A stretch of DNA of 64,000 bases, from NCBI GenBank assembly GCA_948470475.1, contig OX419335.1:41594025-41658024 (forward strand), written 5' to 3'. Below, piece after piece: positions 46,199 through 57,770 of this stretch. The notes under the pieces were generated by a model. It searched no databases, was not told the origin of the DNA, and saw nothing but the letters and a program-made list of their open reading frames with translations. Each line of letters begins with the position of its first letter. Position 1 is the stretch's first letter. Origin of the DNA: Galaxea fascicularis (lineage: Eukaryota > Cnidaria > Anthozoa > Scleractinia > Euphylliidae). A program made the translations under genes and the position numbers.

Positions 46199-46672
46199 TC
46201 ACCCAGGTTTGATCCACCACTCGTCAAATCTTTCTTTCGCACGGCGCCGGGTTGTTGGAGGAATATTTTCAAAAGCCGGCAACAGGCATTTGAGGATTTC
46301 TTCCTTCCGCGGCCAGGCTACAGAAGGAACAGCCTCGAAGTAACTGTGTAAGAAATAGACATAGTTTACCGTCTTGCCGTCATGACTGAAGTGCCGGATG
46401 ACGCCCCCCAAGAAACGGGGCCGCGACAGGTCGCATACTTCCTGATCGTCAAGCACGACGGTGTTGACAGCGTCCAAGATTCTGTGTTTCAAAAGAACCT
46501 TATGAAAATGGTTGATGGATTCGGTGGTCGGCAGCCTTCCTTCTTGGGCGTTGGACTGGGTGAGATCCTCCACTCTTCCACATGATTGACAAATGAGTTT
46601 GGAAGTTTTTTCAGGGTCCGCAACAATTTTTGCCCCGCAGCAGTTCATATTTGCGGTGTTTGGTATATACAA
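46199..46672 (-). CDS. zinc-ribbon protein, possibly VLTF3-like, of a Polinton/adintovirus-like insertion
   Basis: An intact 157-codon frame from ATG at 46670-46672. The N terminus has a Cys4 ribbon (CC at residues 11-12, CQSCG at about 28-32), then a basic/helical part with NHFHKVLLKHRI, and VYFLHSYFEAV near residue 110. The arrangement of a ribbon followed by an N-HF block, YxE and an acidic helix recalls the late transcription factor 3 family of large eukaryotic DNA viruses, but this is a shape judgement only. It sits between a degraded PolB (same strand, upstream) and a degraded integrase (opposite strand), so it is most likely a gene of the same inserted virus-like element. It is the only open frame there without a break. 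Alternatives: another TFIIB-like ribbon protein, or a decayed open frame kept by chance. Confidence 0.5.
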   Translation of the reverse strand: MYIPNTANMNCCGAKIVADPEKTSKLICQSCGRVEDLTQSNAQEGRLPTTESINHFHKVLLKHRILDAVNTVVLDDQEVCDLSRPRFLGGVIRHFSHDGKTVNYVYFLHSYFEAVPSVAWPRKEEILKCLLPAFENIPPTTRRRAKERFDEWWIKPG

Positions 46673-46690
46673 ATTGAGAAACGCCTTGCA

Positions 46691-46941
46691 AATTTTTACT
46701 ACAGTCCACCTGGTTATTGGAAAGTTATGGCCGTGATAAAGAAATATCGGAGGCCACTAGGGTCCTGGAAGATGTTGCAAGGAGGTGTCTGTTCAAGCAA
46801 GCGATTTGGCAGATCTTCCTCCCTGCGCCGCGGCGCATTCCTCGCCCAATGTTCGACGTGCCCACAACCAACACGGTGTACCAAGCCGACCTTCTTTTTA
46901 TGCCGCAGGACAACTTGAGAACGTTTTGTTACTATTTATAG
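46691..46941 (+). pseudogene. Polinton-type integrase fragment
   Basis: The frame begins FYYSPPGYWKVMAVIKK and, after a one-base shift near 46747, continues with the region containing QAIWQIFLPAPRRIPRP and FDVPTTNTVYQADLLF. These are the N-terminal blocks of the rve-type integrases of Polinton/Maverick elements, up to the first catalytic Asp (QAD). The frame stops soon after (46939-46941) and the rest of the catalytic core is absent. It starts 19 bases from the divergently read zinc-ribbon gene. Dead copy. Confidence 0.65.
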
Positions 46942-47104
46942 TGTATTACAAGGTTTACTTTTTGTGGAAACTGAGTCACATCAAAGATATTTCTGGAATA
47001 TTACAGATTATGAGATAATTCTAGAAAAGTCTGGAATTGCATGACAGATAAACTAAAAGTAATTCTGATCCTCATGACAGAACTTTTGTGTCAGAAGTGG
47101 CGCT

Positions 47105-47760
47105 GCTCCGACCGTCCACTCGTCTGTGTAGTGGACGACCTTTTCCTTCCTGCAGGGCGATCTTTAAGGATAGTTGACAGGTCGAGGGCATTGGCATCGT
47201 AGCCGAGGATTTTCATCAACAGCTTTGCGTTTTCGAACTGGTGCGAGCAAATCCTCGTGATACTGACTTCATGGTACCGTGTGACACGAGGTTCAGCCCC
47301 CCGACAACAGCCCCTTTCAACATTTCATATCCTTCGTAGCATGGGCAGTAAAGCACGGCGCCCCCTTAACCGTTCCCCGAAGAAGATAATGTAGGCTATG
47401 TCGATCCCTTTTTCAGTGAAAAATGCTCGCATTCTTTCCGACCGGAAGCCACGTCCAGATTGTTGTAGTAGCTCAGCCAGTCAGCAAAGGTCAGTGTGAT
47501 ACACTTCTCCTCGAACAACCGATTGCACTCTTGCCACTCTTCCTCTGTGAGGACTTGAATATTTTTCAGGGTTAAGTACCAGGCAGGGTTGTGGGGGAGC
47601 CCGGCAAAATCGAGCTTGTCCGGGCTGTCGAACCACTCGTACAACAGCCACGATTTTTGTGAAAGCTTTGGGGAGAGGCTCGTTTGTTTGTGGACTTCAC
47701 ACGCCCACAACTCGATCATGGTGTAGCCTGCGGAGCGGGTGGTGGGTGGGACTCCACTCG
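47105..47760 (-). pseudogene. protein-primed DNA polymerase B fragment (Polinton/adintovirus-like)
   Basis: Reading from high to low coordinates, the minus strand gives GYTMIELWACEVHKQ, then EEWQECNRLFEEK and TFADWLSYYNNLDV, typical of the region before the polymerase domain in Polinton-type PolB. After a frameshift near 47400 and a further stop near 47310, two other frames carry the block around RYHEVSIT and ILGYDANALDL. The last corresponds to motif A, with Asp in place of the usual Tyr. The N-terminal exonuclease, motif C and the C terminus are missing. Multiple shifts make it a clear pseudogene. Confidence 0.65.
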
Positions 47761-47769
47761 GGATGCTTT

Positions 47770-47955
47770 CGGGATTGCGGTGGGGCAGGCCGTTTGTTGC
47801 CGGCATTTGTTTTCCACTTTTATCACTACTCACGTGTACTGGAACTGCCTTTTTTTTCGGGAGAAGATAATCTAAAAATAAATCGGTCTGTAAAAATGCC
47901 GCGACATAGGCTTAGTATGAGAGTTTTACATTTCTCGTGATGGGCTCCTGCTTTG
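47770..47955 (-). mobile_element. fragment of the repeat flanking the SINE at 45.0-45.3 kb
   Basis: On the minus strand GAGCCCATCA, TTTTACAGACC and GTGAGTAGTGATAAAAGTGG appear in the same order as at 45035-45290 on the + strand. The Polinton-like patch therefore lies between two inverted copies of this repeat. Confidence 0.6.
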
Positions 47956-48955
47956 CTAAAATATTGGTTTCACGTGAAAACAACATACTATTGACGACAA
48001 TTTACAGAAAACTTACACATAATGGTAGGCAACTCGACAAATCCTCTTACAACTCTACTTCACACACACAAAGGAAAGACAGTACGGACCTCAACGAGAC
48101 GAGCGCAACTACTTAGTGACTCACGTGAGAGTTTAACAGACGAACGTAAGTACTTGAGCGACGTTTTTCAGCAGTAACAGCAATAACAGCGACTTGGTTA
48201 CACGCAACACTTACCGTACAGCTCAAATGTTATGAACACTAACCCGACACTTGTAACTACAGCGACTATACCCTCCATCAAAGGAACTTCTGAAACCATA
48301 GCACAGACACAGACCCATCACTACCATTTTAAACTTGAAACGAGCTCTGTGTAATCTTATATTGACTCTGTGTCGGTCTGAATATTCGACAGCTGTAGAT
48401 ATTTTGTATGCCATCTTACGATATCACTTTGAGTCTAAAGACGGAACGGTGCGGATCAGGGACACTGCCAATGTTTGTCGGCATTACTCGAGGGTGTGTG
48501 GCCTGCCTGCAGGAGGTGAGTTTTCATGATACAGAGATCGGATCTGAGAGTAAGATAAATAAGAAGATAGATAGGAAGCGAGACAATACAACACAACTGT
48601 TTACAAGATACGAGACGTGATAGTCCATCTCCGCCCGCAAAGACTAATCGCAGTGGCCGGGCGGAGATACAATAATCATGACCGCATGCGCAGTCCGTGG
48701 TTTACCGATCAACTGATCACATTAAGGAATAAATTACAAAGTAATTACAGCAATTAAAATCCATTGAGAGTTACCAGTAATTAACTGCACAGTCACAGTA
48801 CAAGCTACAACAATATTATATCAGATTAAAAAAAAACAAGAGGATATTAAAACGAAAATGGGACTATAAGAAGGTTAAGAAATTCTAACAAAAATATGCT
48901 TCGTATACATAAAGTATGTAAAATTTGCAATTTCATGCAGAAGAATGGGCGTTTC
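47956..48955. other. no recognisable gene
   Basis: Unassigned sequence. No exon or repeat recognised. Confidence 0.4.
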
Positions 48956-50740
48956 AACATAATCGTCCTCAGCCTCCATTATTGAGAGTAACAAACCATG
49001 TACATGCTTTTCAAAGGCACTTTTGGAGAGTTGTCGAAATTTGTAGAATTCCAGAGTTCAGCTCCAAATCTGGCAAAGGTCCAGTTTGATTTAGGCTCCG
49101 GTTCGAAGATTAAATATAAAAGTTGTCTGAAGAGGAGCTCCTGCTCTTGTGATTGTGTATTTCATTAACTGTTTAGTAAAGAGATCACTTATATTACACG
49201 GAACAGACAAACGTTAGACGTCGTACATTAAAGAAGAAACAGTTTCAACATAGCACTGTTTAAAGGGAGAATATTTGAGGAGATAAACATAGACGCAGCG
49301 TGTGCTCTGGGCTTAGGAAAAAACATTAAACGAAGAACATGTTTTTGTAGTACAAGGAGTTTTTGTGAATGGGTTTTAGTAGGTTGACCCCAAGCAGCTA
49401 AACCATGTGACATGTAAGGAAATAACAAGGTCCGATAGATATTTAGAGTACAGAGGGGAACGAAGTGCCTAAGGCGAGCAATGACGCCAATAATTCTACT
49501 TATTCTTATTAATGTATTCTGTGTGAAGTTTCCAACTCAGATTACTGTCCAGTAAAATTCCGAGATATTTGACATGTTGCTTGCACTCAAAAGAAGTAAG
49601 AGTATGGGTACTGTTATCAAATGACATAATTATAATTTGACTTTTTAGCATAGAGCGTTAGTTTATTTGCATTAAGCCATAGAGAAACTTTAAGCAGTTC
49701 GTTATTGACAGTTTCTACAAGAGACTTCAGATTTTGTCAGCATACAGAAAGTTAATGTCATCAGCAAAGAGATAGAATGAAAATTTATTTGCAGAGTTAT
49801 GAATATCATTGATGTAGGTCGACGATGTCAAAGGCCATTTTTAAATCAATAAAGATCCCACAAGTGAATAACTTTAGATCCATGTTGTTTTGTGGATACT
49901 GATAACTTGTTATTAAGATAAACATAGACCCCGGCAGGAGGATCAGGGGGTCTGGTGACTAGACCTTTTTAGCTTTCTAACAACAACACTGGATGCAGTG
50001 GTTAGCCTAGGTGCATGAAAGGTATACTTGACGTATAATGTGTATGCGGCCATAGTCATGAAATCTGCAACAGCCAATCATCTTAGCTTATTTAGTACAA
50101 TTACCTATTGAGCCTCATCTGTACATATCAACTGTAATCCAGCAGTAACCGCGTTATTCGTTCCTGCACGCTATCGAAGTAGAGCAATTTGAGAGCTGAG
50201 CGGCGTGGGTAAAGTGTTTGCCCACCCACCCACTTTCTATATCTTTAGGCAGTCTTGTGTTTTGTATTTCGTAGCTAATTGTCTGCCATTGATTTATTAG
50301 TGTTAGCTAGTGTATAAGGATTATATTATATATCTATTTGTTGTTAAGCTTGTAAATAAGGACTGCCTGATCCCAATCCTTGCGTCTGAAAGTGTGTAGT
50401 GGTTTAGGTTTGATGTTAACAGTATCAAGAATAGCGTGCTGTGTGGAATGCTTTTTCGCGAAAACCATACTGTGACTTAAATAGAATATTGTTTTTGTCA
50501 AGGAAAGTATTTAGACGATGGTACATTAATTGTTCAAATATAATTAAAAATGGAGACGCTTTTATAGACAGGGATAACTTTGGCTTGCTTTAATTTGTAG
50601 GGAAAGACACTTTCTCGGCACAGATACAATGTGCTTAGCGCAGGATAGAATACGGATCGGACATGAGTAGAGACCATAAACTTTGTTTCTAGGTATAGAC
50701 GAAATCTCACGTCCACGTCAATATCAATATCTGTCCTCAA
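48956..50740 (-). pseudogene. CR1-like LINE reverse transcriptase relic
   Basis: Blocks occur in correct order on the minus strand: FPYKLKQAKVIPVYKS (about 50600), FEQLMYHRLNTFLDKNNILF and SQYGF (about 50500), CGIFIDLKMAFDIVD (about 49850), the catalytic FADD in FSFYLFADDINFLYAD (about 49780), VIARLRHFVPL, SHGLAAWGQPTKTHSQK (about 49390) and a C-terminal AELWNSTNFDNSPKVPLKS (about 49030). The middle (about 49900-50420) is displaced by unrelated sequence and part of the palm is deleted. Stops and shifts are frequent, so the copy is dead. Confidence 0.7.
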
Positions 50741-51049
50741 GAGCCTCTATCGCTTATGGAAAACTTCTTAGGAGGCCCCAATACTCCAGCAGGCGAGGAA
50801 AAGAGATAATAATGATAATAATACCTTTATTTACCCTCGGCAGTTTATTTAGCACAAAGGCTAGTGCATGGGCCGAACAAATACAATGAGATTGGGAGAA
50901 ATAGGTAGGACAAATGCCCATCGATATAAGCAACTGGAAATTTTCTGACCTTGCCTTCTGTATCGGATCATCGCCGGCCTATTTTGATTTTAAGAGGAGG
51001 TGTATCTGGAACAAACCGATGAATACTCAGGCTGTATTCTAGCTATGTT

Positions 51050-51450
51050 TAAACTTGAGCTGTTTGCAGATAGTTAATTTTATTTCACGGTTAATGCTTT
51101 GCTCTGTATTAAAGTTAACAAAAAAAAAAGATGCTGTCACGGTTAAATTTTTATGACTGACAGACATCCTGGCCTTCGAATAACTAAAGAGAATACAGCG
51201 ATCATTTACATAAATAAGGCTGTAGGATTGATCTCTTGGACACACCGCAAGAAATATATCGTGCATTTGAAAAAAAATTGCACGGGAGGCAGGGAGAGAA
51301 GCGACCAGTCAAGTATCAGATTCAAACCATGTAAAGAGCATGTCATCGACGCCAAAAACTCTATGCTTTTCCAGCAACATGCTGTGAGAAATCGTATCAT
51401 GAAAGCGTTCATTAATCGAGGATTAAAATGTACAGTGGCATTTCTACTCT
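51050..51450 (-). pseudogene. second LINE reverse transcriptase fragment
   Basis: The minus strand gives DTISHSMLLEKHRVFGVDD, FTWFES and, after shifts, a region around IYVNDRCILFSYSKARM. These match the finger and palm blocks of another LINE type, with the catalytic YADD box destroyed. It is distinct from the relic at 48956-50740. Confidence 0.5.
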
Positions 51451-51479
51451 CAGTATTGGACAACCACTTTGATTTGTAA

Positions 51480-52056
51480 TTGTTTGCGGTGGAAAATTAA
51501 ACTCTTTACCTAGATGAACTTCAAATCGTCCAGTCACATTTGCATACGGTGCAAAAGGTTTTACAACGAACAAGTGTTACCTTACCTCTTTTGTCCTAGA
51601 AACTGTCTCCTTGACGGCAAGCACAAGGATGCCGGTCTCAACAGCCTATAAGGTAATTTTATGGTACAATCTTTTATGCATAAATAAGAGATGTCTTGTT
51701 TATGATATTCAGGTTAAGTCTCGAAGTACACTTTTCAAAGTCAACGTTTAAGTGATGGTTGCTCCCATTTGCTCCTTTTTTTCCTGGAATCTGCAACTTC
51801 TGTCAGAGTTCGCGGTGTCCGCAGATGTTTGCATAGCAGAACATCTTAAACAGCGGATAAACAATGACTTTGATAAAGGATATGAAGGTAACTGAGTTAG
51901 CGTCTTCGAAAACATTTTTTTACGTAAGTTCCTGTATAAGCAGTAAAATCGATCATATAGTCGTGCTTCTAAATCAAATGCGTTGCTTGTCTGAATACAA
52001 GACTAGACCAGACTCCCGTTTTCGGTTCCCTGATCCCCGTTCCTCGTTCCTGCTTT
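51480..52056. other. no recognisable gene
   Basis: Unassigned sequence up to the left inverted repeat of the Penelope-like element. Confidence 0.4.
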
Positions 52057-52592
52057 TAGCAGGGCGCAGAAAAGAATGGGCGGTGGAACGCCCACCAGGC
52101 TCTTGAGCGATGTGTGATGCGGAGAGAGACTGGGTCGAGGGCGCCAGAGTGTGGTAGTGTTAAAAAAAATGGCCGTAAAAAATGGTATGAAACCTGATGC
52201 GAAAAATAGATTGCTGCGAGAGAACAGTAAAATATTTCAACTCTCTTTTAGTGTGCAGAGCATTGCAATAAGCCATTGAAGCTGTGGGCAATACAGAATG
52301 GTTTTTAGATACAAAGTCAGAAACAATTTTGCTTGAAATAAATCTCGCTTCTTCAAACGCGTTGCTTTTCACGTCAGCGCGTGAGAATAAAAATGTTCAT
52401 TCCCAACGACCTAAAGAAGCTGAAAGTGAACATTCTTGACTATGTGTAGAACAACTTAAATTCTTTCACCTGAGTAAATTTTATTTTGTCCTTTTTTTTT
52501 TTTACCTTTTCGAGTTTGAGGTTCAAGTAGTCGGTACGATCGGAACACGTACCGCGGGTGGTCACTTTCGCGCCAGTCAGATTTTAAAGACA

Positions 52593-53477
52593 GTGAGCTA
52601 CACGAAATCGAGACGAAGACAGTTTATTTCATACAGTCTATCACAAACAGTGTTAAGGTTTTCGAACTACTTTTGGTTTTTCAAATGTCGGCAAATGGCT
52701 TCGGGAGCGAAACGAATTCTCTTATCACCTGCCAGCCCAGTACAATCCGCAAACAAGAGAATGGTAGTCTGTCCATCTCCACAGCGTTTCACTGGTGGGC
52801 CAAAATCATCATCTTGCTCAACGCCAACGGGACTTGGAAGTGTGTCTGCGGCTACTGTTGTAGCCCCAAACACTGAACAAGTTGCAACATGTCTCATCTT
52901 GACGACTCAATGGCGCAATACCTTGAACCAAGTTATGGTGAAAACGATGAAAACGACATCACACCACCAAGAACGCCAGAGTTTCGTTGCGATACAGACG
53001 ACAATATTTTAGATGACCATCTACTGCTTGACACGCAGAACAATGATATTGACACGGAGAATAGCCCTCCACCATCACAACCAAGACCGCGGTACATCCA
53101 CCAACAAAATCACAAGAGCCCGCCTAAGAAACAAAGTGATGAACTTAATTCCGAACAAAGACCTCCACAAGCGAGGCTTAAAGAGGAAATTCACAGATCG
53201 AAAGACTGTGGAGGCTAAAATAGCCAAGACTGAACTTTCTATTGAAAAACTAGAGAAACACATTACAAATCGGACATGTCCGAGATCATTACAATACTCG
53301 GCTAAGCCAAACATAGCGCCGGACATGATCTTTGAAAAAGAACTAAGAGACATCAAGCTCAATGCTGAACAGAGTTTGGTCAGTGCACTAACTCAATTCC
53401 ATAAACCAGAGAAGGAAGTTAAAAGTCAACTCAGAAAGCTTCAGAAAACGCGGCTCACAAACACAAACCTAGTCTAA
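52593..53477 (+). pseudogene. N-terminal region of the Penelope-like element
   Basis: Three overlapping frames, none continuous: one to 53012, one at 52889-53218 (acidic and proline-rich, DDNILDDHLLLDTQNNDID) and one at 53013-53477. The last is basic and helical, with KRKFTDRKTVEAKIAKTEL and FEKELRDIKLNAEQSL, and ends in a stop. They look like one ancestral reading frame broken by two shifts. Function unknown; in this family the region precedes the reverse transcriptase. Confidence 0.5.
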
Positions 53478-53559
53478 CTAGGCACCCTCTAAACGAAATG
53501 CATTCGGCTAAAAACATTGTAAACAACAACAGTGTAAGCCAGAGAAAGGGAGATAAATG

Positions 53560-55329
53560 AAAAATTCCTGAAGAATCTATCAAGCCATAAACTTACTGAC
53601 AACCAGGTCAGCGTGTTATCTAAGGGACTCAAATTCATCCCCACGCCTGCCACTAACGAAACTAAAATCAGGCAACAACTGTTGCGAGATTTTGAACAAT
53701 TCGCAAGGTGGATGAGACTCCAATACATCTTTCATGGGCAAAACAAAGAACCACATCCTTTTCATGTTAAATCAAATTGGATGCCTCAGGTTCAACCATC
53801 AGTTGCCCTTGAGAGCTATTTGGTAAATATCAAAATACAACTTGCTGAGATCCCAATAACTAAGCCCCAAAATAACCTGTCACGCAACGAGGCTATATCT
53901 CTAATGGAGTTGAAAAACAATCCTGCTATAAACCTCAAAAAAGCAGACAAAGGGACAACAACAGTCATCATGAATAAGACAGATAAAATAAACGAGGCCA
54001 AGGTGCAACTCGACAACAGAGAGCACTATGAACTTCTAAAAGCGCTAATGGTGAAAACCACAAAGGAAAGGGTTAATGACCTCATTAACCGTCTTCACCA
54101 GGGCAAACACATTGATGACATGACTAAAAAATGGCTCTCACAAACTCCCAATCCTCCTAGAACACCAATTTTCTATACGATTACAAAAATACACAAACCT
54201 AAACCGGTCGGTAGACCCATCATCTCAGGTTGTGACGGCCCAACTGAGAGAATATCCTCATTTGTGGATACATTGCTCCAGCCTATCGCACAGAAACAAC
54301 AATCCTTTATTAAGGATACAACTGATTTTATCTACTTCATAGAGAAAACAAAGATAGGCCAAGACACAATCTTAGTGTCAATGGACGTCTCTAGCTTGTA
54401 CACCAATATACCACAAGAAGAGGGAACAGAAACAGTATGCAAGGCATACGAAACGTTCCACAACTACAACCCACCGGTCCCAACTGACGCTTCCTATGGG
54501 AAATGCCTGGTCTAATTCTGAAAGAAAACTCGTTCCAGTTTAATGGAGACAACTATCTCCAAACACACGGAACGGCCATGGGAACTAAAATGGCAGCATC
54601 ATTTGCCAACATTTTCATGGCTGAAATCGAATCAAAGCTTATACGACAAAGCGAGATCAAGCCTAAAGAATGGAAACGATATATCGATGATATCTTCTCG
54701 CTTTGGGACTGCAATAAAAAAGACGTGGATTGTTTTATTGAACAAGCTAATAAATTCCACAGTACCATCAAATTTACGGCCGAAATATCAGAGAACGAGA
54801 TCACTTTCCTCGACACAGTGGTGTTCAAAGGGGAAAGATTCGAAAACGAATGCATCCTGGACATAAAAACTCACCACAAGCCGACCGAAACCTTTCAATA
54901 TACACACTTCAAGTCATGCCATCCCCCAGGCGTAAAAAGTGGTTTCATTAAAGGCGAAGCAATACTGAAGCAATGAGATTGCTTAGGACTAACTCTTCGA
55001 AAACAACATTTGAAGAGAGCCTTGTGAAATTTAAACAACGCCTGAGAGCACGCGGCTATCCAAAACCAATCATAGAAAGGTCTCTGTCAGGGGTCAACTT
55101 TGCCTCTAGATAATCGGCTCAAACACAAAACAAAAAAACTAACGCGAGGGTTCTGCCTTTTGTGACTACGTACCACCCAGCAGTTAACAGTCGTAAACAG
55201 ACAATGATGGAACACTGGGGCCTTATACAAAATCAGCCATTGTTAAAGGCAATTTATTTGAAACCTCCGATAATATCATTCAAAAGAGGTAAATCTCTTA
55301 AATACATGCTTGTAAGGGCAAAAATATAA
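53560..55329 (+). pseudogene. Penelope-type reverse transcriptase, two frameshifts and stops
   Basis: The frame at 53613-54515 carries LSKGLKFIPTP, NLKKADKGTTTVIMNK, YTITKIHKPKPVGRPIISG and VSMDVSSLYTNIP (first catalytic Asp). A shift near 54505 leads to 54503-54976, with HGTAMGTKMAASFANIFMA, the catalytic YIDDIF, and ITFLDT. After a stop, MRLLRTNSSKTTFEESL and finally VTTYHPAVN, PPIISFKRGKSLKYMLVRA close the domain at 55329. These are the ordered motifs of Penelope-like reverse transcriptases, related to telomerase. All catalytic aspartates remain, so decay is recent, but the shifts make it non-functional as read. Confidence 0.85.
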
Positions 55330-55709
55330 TCTAAGGCTCTAATGCGAGGCGACCACAAAAACCGCATGAGGAGTCCGTGCAGGCCTGTCACTCATTTCCT
55401 CTCATATCCCGTTGACAACTAATCAGCTGATCGACAATTGTGTCCCAAATTGCTTGCACTCCCTCATTTGCTATACCCAACAAAGTCAGCTCACTTCACG
55501 TGGATGATAAAAGAGAACATGAAGCATCATCTGCGAGATTAAGGATCCTTTACAGATCTTCTAACTCGCCCGGATCTTCTGTCTCACAGCCATGAGCCGC
55601 GATCTTTCTTTATTTTTTCAACTGATTCCCAGTCTCTCTCCGCATCACACATCGCTCAAGAGCAGCAGAGTGGGCGTTTCAAAACCCATTCTTTTCTGCG
55701 CCCTGCTTT

Positions 55710-56235
55710 TAGCCACCAGAATTTATCCGTGAACGTGATTCAACGTCAATTTTGTCATTATAAGCTATTATAATTTTAGGTAATTTTAGAGGGGGCCAGC
55801 AAGGGAGGCTAATAGGTGACCCGGGGTCAGTGTATTTTTGAAATCCGCCATTGCCAGCAATTTCTTGCTCCTTACAAGCAACTAATTGGTAAAGAAACAG
55901 ATCAACAACAGGCAAAGTGGGCATTCGGGTAGCTGACATTTTAGCTAACAAAACCACCTCTTCCTCTCTTGACAAAACTGAGTCCAATCAAAACGAACCA
56001 GTCTCGGAAAGCCAGCGAGATCAGGATTTTGCTGATTAATCAGTTAAACCAATAGCCATCCTGCCTGAAAGATAATAAATTCAAAATCAATAGCCAGAAT
56101 ATTTAATTAACCATCTACGGACATGACACAACTAACTTGCTCAGCTTGTTCAGACGTCAATATCATCACATCAAATCACAACAAAGTTAAAAGTTGAACA
56201 TTTATTGCGTGTTTGACAGGACGAGATGGTTTTGT
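55710..56235. other. no recognisable gene
   Basis: Unassigned flank to the right of the Penelope-like element. Confidence 0.4.
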
Positions 56236-56300
56236 TTTCAATCTGTAGTCCGCAATCTGCACTAGTCTGTATTTTATACCCTGTCAGCAGTCTGCATGAC
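56236..56300. mobile_element. fragment of the Mutator-like inverted repeat
   Basis: CTGTAGTCCGCAATCTGCAC, AGTCTGTATTTTATACCCTG and CAGCAGTCTGC resemble the modular right arm of the element at 5848-6843. No partner arm is seen nearby, so it is a solo fragment. Confidence 0.5.
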
Positions 56301-56464
56301 TGTCCTGACAGTCTTTGTTGAACACCACGTTAGCCCCAACTTTAGATTCAGTTTAACACTGGCATTTAAGACGTAGTATCTCCCATAACCGGTGACTGTA
56401 GAGTCTGCAAGCTTGTATTTATCATTGGTTGCTTTTGTCTTACAGGGGACTTTCACGGGCAGAG
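56274..56464 (-). CDS. candidate terminal exon of an extracellular-type protein
   Basis: After the acceptor TACATTTCAG (junction 56464/56465) the minus strand runs 63 codons: LPVKVPCKTKATNDKYKLAD, STVTGYGRYYVLNAS, VKLNLKLGLTWCSTKTV, then a stop at 56274. Two Cys, an N-A-S site and alternating beta-like residues suggest a secreted or membrane-anchored domain. The last codons overlap the transposon-derived repeat at 56236-56300, so the C terminus and stop appear to be supplied by that insertion. No upstream exon was identified. Confidence 0.4.
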
Positions 56465-57116
56465 CTGAAATGTATAATCAAGATATGGTGATGTGGCAAT
56501 GCGTAGAAGTGGAAGCCATCCTTAATTAGATCGGTTGGCCAAAACAAAAACGAGAAAACCAAAAAAAAAAGGAAACTGTCTGACTAATGTTAATTTTTAT
56601 AAATGTCCGAAAGGTATAACACAAAGGGCATATCAGGCTCATTGATTGATAACAGATAGGTACACAGCGGGCCTACACGAATCTGTTTGTGTAACCGTGT
56701 GTTTAATTTTATTGTAAAGGCAAGGGATTAACCGGCAAGTTTCATACTATATCGACGCATATTGCATGGCTAAATGTATCTATGGACCAATGCTAAATAA
56801 TACCTTAATTGTGGTGCACAAGTGCATTGTCGTCTTTCTTGAGCAGAAGTGCTATCAAAAGGGTTTGAAGAGTTTTGAGTCCCCTTTAACAAGACCCGTC
56901 CCGCGCGGGTGCATTATTGTTCTCCTCATTCATGATCATTAGGACCATATACATGGGCAAACTTTTGGCAAAGACGAGGCACTTCTGCGATCACCGAAGG
57001 CGATAGCTGCAAGGGGAATCTACAGTAGGGGCATGATCACCCTTCCCCAAAAAGACTTGACATTCAAACGCTCTGAAACGCTATTTTGGCATTTCTCATA
57101 AGGTATTTTTTAATAA
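56465..57116. other. no recognisable gene
   Basis: Possible intron upstream of the candidate exon; nothing recognised. Confidence 0.4.
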
Positions 57117-57272
57117 CAAATAATAATAATAATAAAGGTCTTTATTAAAACACTCTAAACAACAAACGTGTCCATTTCAAATGATGTAAATTAAGTCCTA
57201 CAACTGCCAACTAATTAACTGGCTGGCTAGCTAGCTAACTAGCTAACTAACTAACTAATTAACTAACTAGAG
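57117..57272. repeat. (AAT)n and (CTAA)n/(GGCT)n microsatellites
   Basis: AATAATAATAATAA at 57119-57135. A CTGGCTGGCTAGCTAGCTAA to AACTAACTAACTAATT run lies at 57220-57270, next to the LINE 3' end and perhaps its tail. Confidence 0.75.
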
Positions 57273-57770
57273 AACAAACATCTATTGATAAAAGTTGTCT
57301 TGAAACGCTTAGTTTTGAGAAACCCGCTGAATGATGTAGCTGTGACGCCTCTTACGTAACGTAACCATAGTTCGTTCCGGTGGCAGAAGGTTATCTAAAG
57401 CTAATTATTACTGTCGATGATCTTTTCCCATAACGTATTATCTTTCAGGGCAATAATAATCAATGAAAAAGAGTTCTTTACAGTAACCAGGCCTAAAAGC
57501 TCTTTTTAACAGCCTGTCAATACGACTTAATTAAGTACTTGTCATAATACGCACGGGTGAGCCCCCTACTTCCATACTTATGAAAAGACGATGACGATGA
57601 TCCAACGGTAATCCATAGAATTTACAAACAAGTAAGCTGTACAGACGACTGCTAGCTTTCGATAGGATGTTATCTGAATGTAAATCCCAGTGACATGGAT
57701 AAATCCGTTGGTGGGCTTGCCTTTCAGAAGCATCTCCCACCTTTTCTTGAAGTTTAGTTGACGTTTAGTT
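57273..57770 (-). pseudogene. LINE 3' end relic
   Basis: The minus strand gives LSKASSRLYSLLVCKFYGLP (about 57640). After several stops come KDNTLWEKIID and GFLKTKRFKTTFINRCLF (about 57290), the usual C-terminal ending of another cnidarian LINE type. It is heavily decayed. Confidence 0.55.

Larger units (their letters stand above)
52057..55709 (+). mobile_element. Penelope-like element bounded by inverted repeats
   Basis: The left repeat (52057-52134) and right repeat (55627-55709) are inverted copies sharing GCAGGGCGCAGAAAAGAATG, GAGCGATGTGTGATGCGGAG and AGAGACTGGG, with small internal differences. Between them, on the + strand, lie two overlapping N-terminal frames and a Penelope-type reverse transcriptase. 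No GIY-YIG endonuclease was recognised after the reverse transcriptase. The 5' region before 52590 is non-coding and contains a T-run. Confidence 0.7.

Noticed and set aside
55355..55385. Hammerhead-ribozyme-like string near the Penelope-like 3' end
   Set aside because: GAGGAGTCCGTGC looks suggestive, but the CTGATGA core and GAAAC partner cannot be aligned with proper stems.
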